Shown here: one piece after another, positions 23,321 through 32,689 of the stretch | Layout: every line of letters starts with the position of its first letter | How positions within the stretch are numbered: the stretch's first letter is position 1 | Assembly: GCF_936933875.1 (NCBI RefSeq) | Contig: NZ_CAKZIK010000019.1 | Span: 1-39,561 of the forward strand | Length of the DNA stretch: 39,561 bases | Direction of reading: 5' to 3' | Source: an uncultured Chryseobacterium sp. | GTDB lineage: Bacteria; Bacteroidota; Bacteroidia; Flavobacteriales; Weeksellaceae | Made by a program: the position numbers and the translations under genes | Notes under the pieces: model-generated | Told to the model about the DNA's origin: nothing | Databases searched by the model: none | Seen by the model: the letters and a program-made list of their open reading frames with translations, nothing else

Positions 23321-23962
23321 TTACAGCACAGTCAACGTGTCAAGATACACCGAATTGCAGGCGGTGTCCTGCGCTTCATTCTGGAAGAACGCAAAAATAT
23401 GCACCGTTTTTCCGTTCCATGCTGCAGGAAGTGTTACGGTTGCGGCTCCTGCAGTGCGCACTTCCGGACCTTCCTGTACATAAAACTCTCCCGATTCTTC
23501 TTCGTACACCGCAGTACAGAAAAGATCGGTTGCATTCGCCAAAACCTGACTGCTGTTGTCGTCCCAGGTGAAATTGATTTTTTCGCCGGTGGTGGCGGTT
23601 TTGTCCAGGTTTTGAAAACCGGTGAGATCGCCTTTCGTAATCAGCACTTTGTTCATCTGCAGAACAATTTCTCCATTCTGTTCCGTAATCACTTCCTTCA
23701 GGAGATAACCGGCTGCAAGATTCACACGGGATTTTACGCCCGAATTGTCTCCATACAGACGGCTTTGCATTTCCCGAAGCGAGTTCTGAAATTTCATCGC
23801 GAGTGCAAACTTCTGCCTCTGCAAAATCTGCAAAGGAGTGGGGTTGCTGCCTGAAGATTTCGGACGGCTTCTAATCACGTCCATTCCGCGCCAGTTGGCG
23901 CCTACAACCGTTCCTACGGTTCCGCTGAATCCTCCGAGGATTCCTTTTTTAATTGTGCCCAT
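23321..23962 (-). CDS. DUF6266-family protein
   Basis: A protein of 213 residues counted from MGTIKKGILGGFSGTVGTVV, the characteristic start of DUF6266 proteins of Bacteroidota. That is why I place the start at 23962 rather than at the upstream in-frame ATG at 24019. The family is named by sequence only and its function is not known. The N-terminal Gly-rich part and GANWRGMDVIRSRPKSS are its hallmark. The C-terminal half is beta-rich (NFTWDDNSS, ATVTLPAAWNGKTVHIF) and may form a binding or structural domain. No signal peptide is visible. The gene is monocistronic and ends at the strong terminator shared with the HTH gene. Confidence 0.85.
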   Translation of the reverse strand: MGTIKKGILGGFSGTVGTVVGANWRGMDVIRSRPKSSGSNPTPLQILQRQKFALAMKFQNSLREMQSRLYGDNSGVKSRVNLAAGYLLKEVITEQNGEIVLQMNKVLITKGDLTGFQNLDKTATTGEKINFTWDDNSSQVLANATDLFCTAVYEEESGEFYVQEGPEVRTAGAATVTLPAAWNGKTVHIFAFFQNEAQDTACNSVYLDTLTVL

Positions 23963-24019
23963 GAGCTTAAAAATTTTAAATTCTGTAGCAAATGTAAACG
24001 CCTTAATTTTTATATGCAA

Positions 24020-24420
24020 GTATTTATTAATCAGCGACTTAACATTACTTTATTTGTCTTTTATTTGCGTTTCCTGTCTTTGGAATTCTTCCATTTTCTT
24101 TTTGTGTCTTTGCTTTTCATCGGTTGACTTTCAGTTTCTTTCAAAGACTTTTATTTGCTGTATTTGTCCTTAGAATGTACCGTGAAGTCTTTGCATGTCT
24201 TTAGAATTCCTTACCTGTCTTTTCTTTACCGTTTATGTCATTGGATGGCACTTTCTGGCACAGTTTGTCTTCGTTTTTTCGCTATTTGTTGCAGAGTGGT
24301 TCGGGAATGGTTGCGGAGTGTTGCCGGAAAAAGGAAATTTTGGGAAGAGGGGTTGAATATTTATTCAATCTTTGACAAATGAAAATGCTCAGTTTTTCAC
24401 CTTAAATAGTATTATATAAC
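24020..24420. other. Non-coding stretch with scattered AAAGACA motifs
   Basis: No convincing gene lies here. Read on the minus strand, the heptamer AAAGACA or a near match recurs irregularly from about 24045 to 24225. Two copies sit in the similar contexts CCAAAGACAGG and TAAAGACAT, each next to GAATTC. It lies upstream of the DUF6266 gene and could be a regulatory array or a decayed repeat. The two plus-strand open frames over this interval lack protein character. Confidence 0.35.
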
Positions 24421-24432
24421 ATTTGAGCACAG

Positions 24433-24474
24433 AAAAACCTCCTGATTATGTACAAGAGGTAAACCAAATGTTTT
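24433..24474 (-). repeat. Second copy of the tracrRNA 3' tail
   Basis: Matches 24525-24566 at 40 of 42 positions at a distance of 92 bases. It keeps the stem of the terminator (CCTCTTG with CAGGAGG) and a shorter T-run, but no anti-repeat precedes it. Either a tandem duplication of the tracrRNA end or a back-up terminator. Confidence 0.75.
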
Positions 24475-24520
24475 GTTTACTGTTTAATTTAATTCTTTGA
24501 GTGTTAAGAAACATCTAGGC

Positions 24521-24607
24521 AAAAAAAAACCTCCTGATTATGGACAAGAGGTAACCCAAATGTTTTCACAACGGAATAATCCTTATTGTGAATTGCTTTC
24601 AAAATTA
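24521..24607 (-). ncRNA. tracrRNA of the type II-C system
   Basis: Read on the minus strand, the segment begins with an anti-repeat (about 24585-24607, extending in homology to 24614). This is complementary to the first bases of the CRISPR repeat as read on the minus strand: the shared core is TTTTGAAAGCAATTCACAA. After it come a small nexus hairpin (GGATTATTCC) and the segment GTTGTGAAAACATTTGGG. The rho-independent end follows: 7-bp stem CCTCTTG/CAGGAGG and nine Ts. The layout matches tracrRNAs of II-C systems. It lies divergently upstream of cas9. Ends are predicted from the promoter match and the terminator; a longer form reaching the second tail copy is possible. Confidence 0.85.
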
Positions 24608-24613
24608 TTGTAT

Positions 24614-24621
24614 CAAATATA
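24614..24621 (-). promoter_or_regulatory. Putative -7 element of the tracrRNA
   Basis: The minus strand reads TATATTTG, an exact TAnnTTTG match. Transcription would start near 24607, at the beginning of the region complementary to the repeat. An ATTG lies about 16 bases upstream as a possible -33 element. Confidence 0.55.
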
Positions 24622-24703
24622 TAAAAAAATTCTAATCCAATCATTTTTTTTATAATTATTTCTACATAAATTTATTAATTTAGGAAACTATAATAATTAA
24701 AAT

Positions 24704-27700
24704 ATGAAGAGAATTTTAGGATTGGACTTAGGGACGAATAGCATTGGTTGGGCTTTGATCACACAAGACTTTGAAAATAAACAGGGTGAAATTCTGGGGA
24801 TGGGAAGTAGAATTATCCCGATGTCTCAGGATATATTAGGAGAATTTGGAAAAGGAAATTCGGTTTCACAAACTGCAGAACGAACTGGTTACAGAGGTGT
24901 TCGTCGTCTTCGAGAAAGATATTTGCTACGTCGTGAGCGACTGCATAGAGTTTTAAATATCCTTAAGTTTTTACCAGAACATTTTGCCAATGAGATTGAT
25001 TTTGAGAAACGTTTTGGGAAATTTAAGTCGGATAACGAACCTAAGATAGCTTATAATACTGATGGTTTTGTCTTTAAAAACTCTTTTGAAGAGATGCTTT
25101 CTGATTTCAAAATGCATCAACCTCAAATTTTAAAAAATGAAAAAGGAGAAGATAAATTAGTTCCATATGACTGGACAATTTATTATTTGCGTAAGAAAGC
25201 ACTGAGTCACAAAATACAAAAAGAAGAATTGGCATGGATTCTTTTAAACTTTAATCAGAAGCGGGGGTATTATCAGCTGCGGGGAGAAGAGGAGGAAGAG
25301 AGCCCTAATAAATTAGTTGAATTCTATTCATTAAAAATTGTTGAAGTTACAGCAGACGAACCACAGAGAGGCAAAACAGATATTTGGTATTCTCTTACTT
25401 TAGAAAACGGCTGGGTTTATCGCAGAGCAAGTAAAACGCCTTTGTTTGATTGGAAAAATAAAACCAGAGATTTTATTGTAACCACAGATTTGAACGATGA
25501 TGGCAGCATCAAAAAAGACAAAGACGGAAATGAAAAAAGAAGTTTCCGCGCGCCAGCTGAAACAGATTGGACTCTCGTAAAAAAGAAGACAGAGCAAGAA
25601 ATTGATAATTCCCATAAAACTGTCGGAGCTTACATTTATGATACTTTGCTCCAGAATCCAAAACAGAAAATAAAAGGCAAATTAGTAAGAACGATCGAAA
25701 GAAAATTCTATAAAGCCGAGTTGCAACAGATTTTGGAGAAGCAGACAGTCTTTCATCCTGAGTTGCAGAGCGACGATTTGTACAGTGCTTGTGTACGCGA
25801 ATTATATAAAAATAATGGTGCGCATCAATTGACATTAAGCAAAAAAGATTTTGTGCATTTGTTTTTGGAAGATATTATCTTTTACCAAAGACCTTTGAGA
25901 AGTCAAAAGTCGTCTATCTCTAATTGTAGTCTTGAGTTCAAAAAATATAAGGATAAAGATGGTGTAGAACATACACAATATTTAAAAGCAATACCAAAAT
26001 CTAACCCTTATTATCAGGAATTCCGCATCTGGCAATGGATGTACAATCTGAATATTTACAGAAAAGATGACGACGAAAATGTGACTCAAGAATTTCTTAA
26101 TTCTTCTGAAGATTTGGAAAAATTATTTGAGTTTTTGGATGGGCGAAAAGAAATTGAACAAAAGCCATTGCTTAAATTCCTTTTGGAGCAAAAAGACTTT
26201 AAAGGAAAAGTACTGACAGCAGAAATTGAAAAGTATCGTTGGAATTTTGTTGAGGACAAAAAATATCCTTGTAATGAAACCAAAACAATGATTGCTACAA
26301 GGCTAAGTAAAGTAGATAATATTGCAGATGATTTTTTTACAAGAGAAATAGAGCAGCAGATTTGGCACATCATCTACTCAGTTAATGATAAAGTCGAGTA
26401 CGAAAAAGCTTTAAAATCATTCGCCAAAAAACATAATTTGGATGAAATCTCTTTCTTCGAAGCGTTCAAAAAATTTCCACCATTCACAAGTGATTATGGT
26501 TCTTTTTCGGAGAAAGCGATTAAGAAATTGTTGCCTTTGATGCGAGTAGGAAAGCATTGGAGTTATGCCAATATTGATGAACATTCAAAAGCAAGAATTG
26601 ATAAAATCATTACTGGGGAATATGATGAAAATATCAAAAATAAGGTAAGAGAAAAAACTTTAAATCTGACGACTGAAAGTCATTTTCAAGGTTTGCAATT
26701 GTGGTTGGCTCAATATATTGTCTATGGTAGACATTCTGAAGCTTCAATGATTGGTAAATGGAATTCGGCAGATGATTTAGAATTGTTTTTGAAAGAGTTC
26801 AAACAACATTCACTACGCAACCCGATTGTAGAGCAGGTAATCACAGAAACCTTACGTGTTGTAAAAGATATTTGGGTGCAATACGGAAAAGGCGCAAAAG
26901 ATTTCTTTAACGAAATTCATATTGAATTGGGTCGGGAAATGAAGAATACTGCCGATGATAGGAAGAAAATTACCAATCAAGTCACGGAAAACGAAAATAC
27001 TAATTTGCGCATCAAAGCTTTATTGGCTGAAATGATGAATGATGCTAATGTTGAAAATGTGCGTCCTTTCTCTCCAATGCAACAAGAGATTTTGAAAATC
27101 TATGAAGATGGAGTACTGAATTCTGATATTGAAATTGATGATGATATTCTGAAAATCAGTAAAACAGCACAACCAAGCTCCTCTGATTTGAAAAGATATA
27201 AGCTTTGGTTAGAACAAGGTTACAAATCGCCTTATACAGGACAAATTATTCCTTTAAATAAACTATTCACTCCGGAATATGAAATTGAGCATATTATACC
27301 GCAAAGCCGATATTTTGATGATAGTTTTAGTAATAAGATTATTTGTGAGGCTGCTGTTAATTCTTTAAAAGGAAATAAACTGGCTTATGAGTTTATTAAA
27401 GATCCTGTACTTCAAACTGTTGAAGTTGGTTTTGGAAAGAGTGTTCCTATTTTAAAGCCAGATGAATACGAAGAGTTTGTAAAAAAACATTACGCTAAAA
27501 ACAGAAGTAAAAAGACAAAACTTTTATTAGAAGAGATACCTGAGAAAATGATTGAGCGCCAGATGAATGACACTAGATATATCAGTAAGTATATTTCTGG
27601 AGTGCTTTCTAATATTGTACGTGTTGAAGACGGTACAGATGAAGGAGTAAATTCAAAAAATATTGTTCCGGGAAATGGAAAGATTACTACAACTTTAAAA

Positions 27701-29080
27701 CAAGATTGGGGATTAAATGATGTTTGGAATGATTTGATTCTGCCTCGTTTTGAGCGAATGAATCAATTAACCAATTCAACAGATTTCACCGCATGGAATA
27801 AAAATCATCAGAAGTTTTTACCGACTGTTCCAATCGAATTATCTAAAGGTTTTTCTAAGAAAAGAATAGATCACCGCCACCACGCTATGGATGCTTTGGT
27901 CATTGCCTGTGCAACGAAAGACCACGTAAACCTTCTTAATAACCAGTCAGCAAAATCAGATACCAAACGATATGATTTGAAGAAAAAACTGATGAAGTTT
28001 GAAAAAGCAGTTTACAATGATCCTAAAACAGGCGAAAGAATAGAGAGGGAAATACCAAAACAGTTTTTAAAACCTTGGGAAACCTTTACAGTTGATGCTA
28101 AAAATAGTTTGGAAAATATTGTGGTAAGCTTCAAACAGAACCTGCGTGTCATTAATAAGGCTACAAATTACTTTGAGAAATATGTTGAAAAGGATGGTGT
28201 GAAAAGTAAAGAAAGAGTAGCGCAAACAGGCATAAATTGGGCGATAAGAAAGTCTCTGCACGAAGAAACAGTTTCTGGAAAAGTTGATTTACCTTGGGTT
28301 AAACTTGGGAAAAATGAAATAACGACAGCAACGAGAAAGTTTTTGGATACAAGTTTTACATCTGAAAAAATTGGTAAGATAACGGATACTGGAATTCAAA
28401 AAATTCTTTTTAAGTATCTTGAATCTAAAGATAATAATCCAGAAGTTGCATTTTCTCCAGAGGGGATAGATGATTTAAATAATAATATCAATCAATATAA
28501 TGATGGAAAATATCATCATCCAATAAGTAAAGTTAGAATTTATGAGAAAGGAAAAGGTAGATTTGTTTTAGGTCAGAAAGGAAATCGAGTTAAAAAGTAT
28601 GTACAAGGAGCTCCAAATTTATACTTTGCTATTTATGAAGATGAAAATAAAAAGAAGGTGTATGAAACTATTCAATTAGACATTGTGATTGAAAGATTAA
28701 AACAAGGATTATCTGCAGTGCCGGAAAGAAACTCTGACGGTTTTGTATTAAAAGAAACTTTAACACCTCTTGATTTAATATATATACCAACTATTGATGA
28801 AATTGAAAATTCATTGGTAATAGATTTTAATAATTTAAATACTAATCAGATTAAAAGATTGTTCAATACAAATGATTTTTCGGGAGTAACAGCATACTTC
28901 AGCCAAAATTCTTTTGCTAAACATATATTTCCAAAGGAAATGGATTTAAGTTGGAACGAAAAAAAACAAAAACTATCAGGATCTTTTGATTCTAAAACAG
29001 CTTCCTATGAAAAGAGGTCAATAAAAGATACTTTTGTTAGGCTGAAAATTGACCGTCTAGGTAACATTTCAAAAGCATGA
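24704..29080 (+). CDS. cas9: Cas9 endonuclease, type II-C
   Basis: A 1458-residue RNA-guided DNA nuclease. RuvC-I is GLDLGTNSIGWAL with Asp8. The Arg-rich bridge helix (about 58-85, RGVRRLRERYLLRRERL) follows, then a long recognition lobe. RuvC-II has Glu741 (HIELGRE). The HNH domain has the EIEHIIPQS motif with catalytic His863 and a conserved Asn further on (NSLKGNK). RuvC-III shows DHRHHAMDALVIA (His1060, Asp1063). The last 350 residues form the wedge and PAM-interacting part. All nuclease residues are intact. Size is at the large end, as usual in Bacteroidota II-C. The cas9-cas1-cas2 order without csn2 or cas4 defines II-C. The C-terminal part looks more AT-rich than the core. The PAM cannot be read from the sequence. 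Confidence 0.98.
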   Translation: MKRILGLDLGTNSIGWALITQDFENKQGEILGMGSRIIPMSQDILGEFGKGNSVSQTAERTGYRGVRRLRERYLLRRERLHRVLNILKFLPEHFANEIDFEKRFGKFKSDNEPKIAYNTDGFVFKNSFEEMLSDFKMHQPQILKNEKGEDKLVPYDWTIYYLRKKALSHKIQKEELAWILLNFNQKRGYYQLRGEEEEESPNKLVEFYSLKIVEVTADEPQRGKTDIWYSLTLENGWVYRRASKTPLFDWKNKTRDFIVTTDLNDDGSIKKDKDGNEKRSFRAPAETDWTLVKKKTEQEIDNSHKTVGAYIYDTLLQNPKQKIKGKLVRTIERKFYKAELQQILEKQTVFHPELQSDDLYSACVRELYKNNGAHQLTLSKKDFVHLFLEDIIFYQRPLRSQKSSISNCSLEFKKYKDKDGVEHTQYLKAIPKSNPYYQEFRIWQWMYNLNIYRKDDDENVTQEFLNSSEDLEKLFEFLDGRKEIEQKPLLKFLLEQKDFKGKVLTAEIEKYRWNFVEDKKYPCNETKTMIATRLSKVDNIADDFFTREIEQQIWHIIYSVNDKVEYEKALKSFAKKHNLDEISFFEAFKKFPPFTSDYGSFSEKAIKKLLPLMRVGKHWSYANIDEHSKARIDKIITGEYDENIKNKVREKTLNLTTESHFQGLQLWLAQYIVYGRHSEASMIGKWNSADDLELFLKEFKQHSLRNPIVEQVITETLRVVKDIWVQYGKGAKDFFNEIHIELGREMKNTADDRKKITNQVTENENTNLRIKALLAEMMNDANVENVRPFSPMQQEILKIYEDGVLNSDIEIDDDILKISKTAQPSSSDLKRYKLWLEQGYKSPYTGQIIPLNKLFTPEYEIEHIIPQSRYFDDSFSNKIICEAAVNSLKGNKLAYEFIKDPVLQTVEVGFGKSVPILKPDEYEEFVKKHYAKNRSKKTKLLLEEIPEKMIERQMNDTRYISKYISGVLSNIVRVEDGTDEGVNSKNIVPGNGKITTTLKQDWGLNDVWNDLILPRFERMNQLTNSTDFTAWNKNHQKFLPTVPIELSKGFSKKRIDHRHHAMDALVIACATKDHVNLLNNQSAKSDTKRYDLKKKLMKFEKAVYNDPKTGERIEREIPKQFLKPWETFTVDAKNSLENIVVSFKQNLRVINKATNYFEKYVEKDGVKSKERVAQTGINWAIRKSLHEETVSGKVDLPWVKLGKNEITTATRKFLDTSFTSEKIGKITDTGIQKILFKYLESKDNNPEVAFSPEGIDDLNNNINQYNDGKYHHPISKVRIYEKGKGRFVLGQKGNRVKKYVQGAPNLYFAIYEDENKKKVYETIQLDIVIERLKQGLSAVPERNSDGFVLKETLTPLDLIYIPTIDEIENSLVIDFNNLNTNQIKRLFNTNDFSGVTAYFSQNSFAKHIFPKEMDLSWNEKKQKLSGSFDSKTASYEKRSIKDTFVRLKIDRLGNISKA

Positions 29081-29087
29081 AGTTCTT

Positions 29088-29981
29088 ATGATCACCCGCT
29101 CCATCTACATTGGCAATCCTGCTTATCTCAAACTTAAAGATGAGCAGATGAAAATACTTTGCCCCGAGACCAAGGCAGAAAAAGGAAGTATTCCTGTAGA
29201 AGATTTAGGATTGTTGATGTTGGATCATTTTCAGATTACCCTTTCTCATCAACTCATTCAAAAGATGATGGGAAACAATGTAGTGGTGGTAAGTTGTGAT
29301 GCGCATCATCTTCCACATGGTATTATGTTGCCTTTGTATGGTCATACAGAGCATTCGGATAGGGTAAAAGATCAATTGGAAGCCAGCGAGCCTCTAAAAA
29401 AACAATTGTGGAAACAGACTGTAGAATGCAAGATTGAAAATCAAAAAGAAGTATTGTTGAGGTTAGGCAATTATTATGAACCAATGATTGATTATCAAAA
29501 AAATGTAAAAAGTGGTGATATTGCCAATATGGAAGGCATTGCGGCGCAGCATTATTGGAAATACCTCATCAGTCTTGATTTTCTGAGACAAAGGTTTGGA
29601 GATTCGCCTAATCAATTTTTTAATTTTGGATATGCCGTTTTACGGAGTATTGTAGCGAGAGCGATTGTAGAAACCGGACTGTTGCCTGTGTTGGGGATTT
29701 TCCATAAAAATAAATATAATCCGTATTGCCTTGCCGATGATTTGATGGAGCCCTACCGACCGTTTGTAGATTTACTGGTGATGGACTGGCTCAAGGTATA
29801 TCCCGATTCAGAAGATTTAACCAAAGAATTCAAATCCTACATGCTTCAAATTGCCACAAAAGATGTCAAAATTGATAATGTGAAAAGACCTTTGCTCGTG
29901 GCAGTAAAAATGACCGCAGTTTCGCTCTACAAATGTTACACCGGCGAAAAACGCTTGATTTCTTATCCTGAACTGATTTAA
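29088..29981 (+). CDS. cas1: Cas1 spacer-integration endonuclease
   Basis: A 297-residue integrase subunit that, with Cas2, inserts new spacers. The metal-binding residues are Glu149 (NMEGIAAQHYW), His206 (GIFHKNKYNPYCLADDL) and Glu221 (MEPYRPFVD). The N-terminal beta domain (1-80) and helical C-terminal domain are of normal length for type II Cas1. The start is seven bases after the cas9 stop, consistent with one operon. Composition is more GC-rich than the end of cas9. All catalytic residues are intact, so adaptation may be functional, subject to the state of the leader. Confidence 0.97.
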   Translation: MITRSIYIGNPAYLKLKDEQMKILCPETKAEKGSIPVEDLGLLMLDHFQITLSHQLIQKMMGNNVVVVSCDAHHLPHGIMLPLYGHTEHSDRVKDQLEASEPLKKQLWKQTVECKIENQKEVLLRLGNYYEPMIDYQKNVKSGDIANMEGIAAQHYWKYLISLDFLRQRFGDSPNQFFNFGYAVLRSIVARAIVETGLLPVLGIFHKNKYNPYCLADDLMEPYRPFVDLLVMDWLKVYPDSEDLTKEFKSYMLQIATKDVKIDNVKRPLLVAVKMTAVSLYKCYTGEKRLISYPELI

Positions 29982-30012
29982 AATATGCAAAACCTTAACC
30001 TCAACCTCAGTC

Positions 30013-30351
30013 TTGAACTCCGAACGTTTTAACGCTTACCGAATTATGTGGGTTTTAGTTTTATACGATTTGCCAACCGAAACCAAAGCGAAGAGGAGAG
30101 ATGCCAACCTGTTCCGTAAACGCTTGGAAGATGACGGATTTGCATTGTTTCAGTTTTCAATTTACGTTCGTCATTGTCCAAGCCGGGAAAATGCAGAAGT
30201 TCACATCAAAAGGGTGAAATTCAACCTGCCTAAGGCGGGCAAGGTGGCGATCATGTGTATTACGGACAAACAGTTTGGAGAAATCGAAATCTTTTTTGCC
30301 AGAAATAAAGAAGAGCCACCACCAACATTCCAACAGTTAGAATTATTTTGA
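30013..30351 (+). CDS. cas2: Cas2 spacer-integration protein
   Basis: A small ferredoxin-fold protein (112 residues from TTG 30013, 101 from ATG 30046). The core MWVLVLYDLPTETKAKRRD carries the conserved Asp of the first strand, and FQFSIYVRHCPSRENAEVHI follows. The C-terminus ends FQQLELF, as in other Bacteroidota II-C Cas2 proteins. The start is unclear: an ATG at 29985 is out of frame and stops after 15 codons. The TTG adds NSERFNAYRI, a segment often seen in homologues. The cas1 stop is 31 bases upstream of the TTG. Confidence 0.94.
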   Translation: MNSERFNAYRIMWVLVLYDLPTETKAKRRDANLFRKRLEDDGFALFQFSIYVRHCPSRENAEVHIKRVKFNLPKAGKVAIMCITDKQFGEIEIFFARNKEEPPPTFQQLELF

Positions 30352-30368
30352 TTTTCATAATTCTAAAT

Positions 30369-30412
30369 AACCTCAAAACCCGCTGAATTTCAGCGGGTTA
30401 AATTTTGAGGTT
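30369..30412. terminator. Bulged hairpin between cas2 and the CRISPR array
   Basis: Inner 8-bp stem CCCGCTGA/TCAGCGGG at 30379-30397. An outer stem, AACCTCAAAA with TTTTGAGGTT, runs into the first three bases of the first repeat. On the minus strand the inner stem is followed by TTTT, so it can end the array transcript as well as the cas operon. Confidence 0.7.
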
Positions 30413-32689
30413 GTGCTTCATCACGAAGATAAACAATTTTGAAAGCAATTCACAACTATTGACGGCCGCGCCCCGATAATCATTAAGTTGTGCTTCATCA
30501 CGAAGATAAACAATTTTGAAAGCAATTCACAACTTAAAATGGCATCTATGAAATTTACAGGACGTTGTGCTTCATCACGAAGATAAACAATTTTGAAAGC
30601 AATTCACAACCTCCAGCCGTCAAGTCGTCCCAATATTCAAGTTGTGCTTCATCACGAAGATAAACAATTTTGAAAGCAATTCACAACCATTCGTCGTTTG
30701 TCATTTCACTTTCGACGGTTGTGCTTCATCACGAAGATAAACAATTTTGAAAGCAATTCACAACGGCTTGCGCTTACGGGGGACGGGATTGAAAGTTGTG
30801 CTTCATCACGAAGATAAACAATTTTGAAAGCAATTCACAACGTAGATGCCGTAATCCTGTTTTGTGAGTGCGTTGTGCTTCATCACGAAGATAAACAATT
30901 TTGAAAGCAATTCACAACGAAACTACAGGTCATATTGACAAGGAATATGTTGTGCTTCATCACGAAGATAAACAATTTTGAAAGCAATTCACAACTTTGC
31001 GTTGCTATTTGTTTAGTTCGGATATGTTGTGCTTCATCACGAAGATAAACAATTTTGAAAGCAATTCACAACTGGAAACGTGTGAAGTGTGATTGACAAA
31101 TCGTTGTGCTTCATCACGAAGATAAACAATTTTGAAAGCAATTCACAACGCGTGCGCTCAATACGGTAAATGGTTATTTGTTGTGCTTCATCACGAAGAT
31201 AAACAATTTTGAAAGCAATTCACAACGAAAACCTGTTTTCGGTTTGTAAATTTTTAGTTGTGCTTCATCACGAAGATAAACAATTTTGAAAGCAATTCAC
31301 AACTACTTTCAAATTCACGCTTTGCCCGACCTCGTTGTGCTTCATCACGAAGATAAACAATTTTGAAAGCAATTCACAACTCAAACATACTTGCGGGGTT
31401 GCGCCTCAAAGTTGTGCTTCATCACGAAGATAAACAATTTTGAAAGCAATTCACAACTGTGATTTCCATAGGGTTTTAAATTATTTGGTTGTGCTTCATC
31501 ACGAAGATAAACAATTTTGAAAGCAATTCACAACTGAAAGTGGTGGGTTTTATATCCATCAGGAGTTGTGCTTCATCACGAAGATAAACAATTTTGAAAG
31601 CAATTCACAACAGCCATTCTTGGCACTTCTCATCTTCGGTCGTTGTGCTTCATCACGAAGATAAACAATTTTGAAAGCAATTCACAACTGTTCTTAACGT
31701 TATGCTCTAAAGCACTGTGTTGTGCTTCATCACGAAGATAAACAATTTTGAAAGCAATTCACAACTACTTTTATTTCGGAAACATTATCTTTTTTGTTGT
31801 GCTTCATCACGAAGATAAACAATTTTGAAAGCAATTCACAACTGGTTCTCCCATGTTAGCAATTGTTGGCTTGTTGTGCTTCATCACGAAGATAAACAAT
31901 TTTGAAAGCAATTCACAACCCACGTTCTGATCATCGGATAGCGTTTCTAGTTGTGCTTCATCACGAAGATAAACAATTTTGAAAGCAATTCACAACGGTG
32001 ATCATTTGCAGTTCTATCATTCTTTTGTTGTGCTTCATCACGAATATAAACAATTTTGAAAGCAATTCACAACAAAAAGCCTAAGCCAAATCTTGCATCA
32101 AACGTTGTGCTTCATCACGAAGATAAACAATTTTGAAAGCAATTCACAACAACCGATGATGTAACCGAATATTTATTCAAGTTGTGCTTCATCACGAAGA
32201 TAAACAATTTTGAAAGCAATTCACAACATAATCGGGTGGCGGAACTTCTGACCATTGGTTGTGCTTCATCACGAAGATAAACAATTTTGAAAGCAATTCA
32301 CAACTAAATCGGTAATCTGTTTTTCAAATTCCTTGTTGTGCTTCATCACGAAGATAAACAATTTTGAAAGCAATTCACAACACAGAGGGTACTCAATATG
32401 CCGAAAGGAGAGTTGTGCTTCATCACGAAGATAAACAATTTTGAAAGCAATTCACAACACTGATGCCGAAACTTTGGACAAATTATACGTTGTGCTTCAT
32501 CACGAAGATAAACAATTTTGAAAGCAATTCACAACTGATAATTAGCATCCATAGAATGAAGAAAAGTTGTGCTTCATCACGAAGATAAACAATTTTGAAA
32601 GCAATTCACAACTACAATATCAACCAAATTAGACGGCAAAATGTTGTGCTTCATCACGAAGATAAACAATTTTGAAAGCAATTCACAAC
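30410..32689 (-). CRISPR. Type II-C CRISPR array, 30 repeats and 29 spacers
   Basis: The repeat is 47 bp, beginning GTTGTGCTTCATCACGAAG and ending AAGCAATTCACAAC on the plus strand. Every repeat starts exactly 77 bases after the previous one, so all 29 spacers are 30 bp. As far as read by eye, repeats are identical except for one G-to-T change at 32045 in repeat 22. The tracrRNA anti-repeat pairs with the repeat read on the minus strand, so mature crRNAs should come from the minus strand, with transcription running from 32689 towards cas2. Within each repeat the minus strand contains TATCTTCG, one mismatch from TAnnTTTG, which could act as an internal promoter. The 30-bp spacer length matches II-C systems. 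Confidence 0.98.

Noticed and set aside
23838..24382. Two plus-strand open frames upstream of the CRISPR locus
   Set aside because: One overlaps the DUF6266 start antisense; both lack protein-like pattern and start signals.
30410..32689. Spacers matching other parts of this window (self-targeting)
   Set aside because: None noticed by eye; a systematic search was not possible, so this is not excluded.
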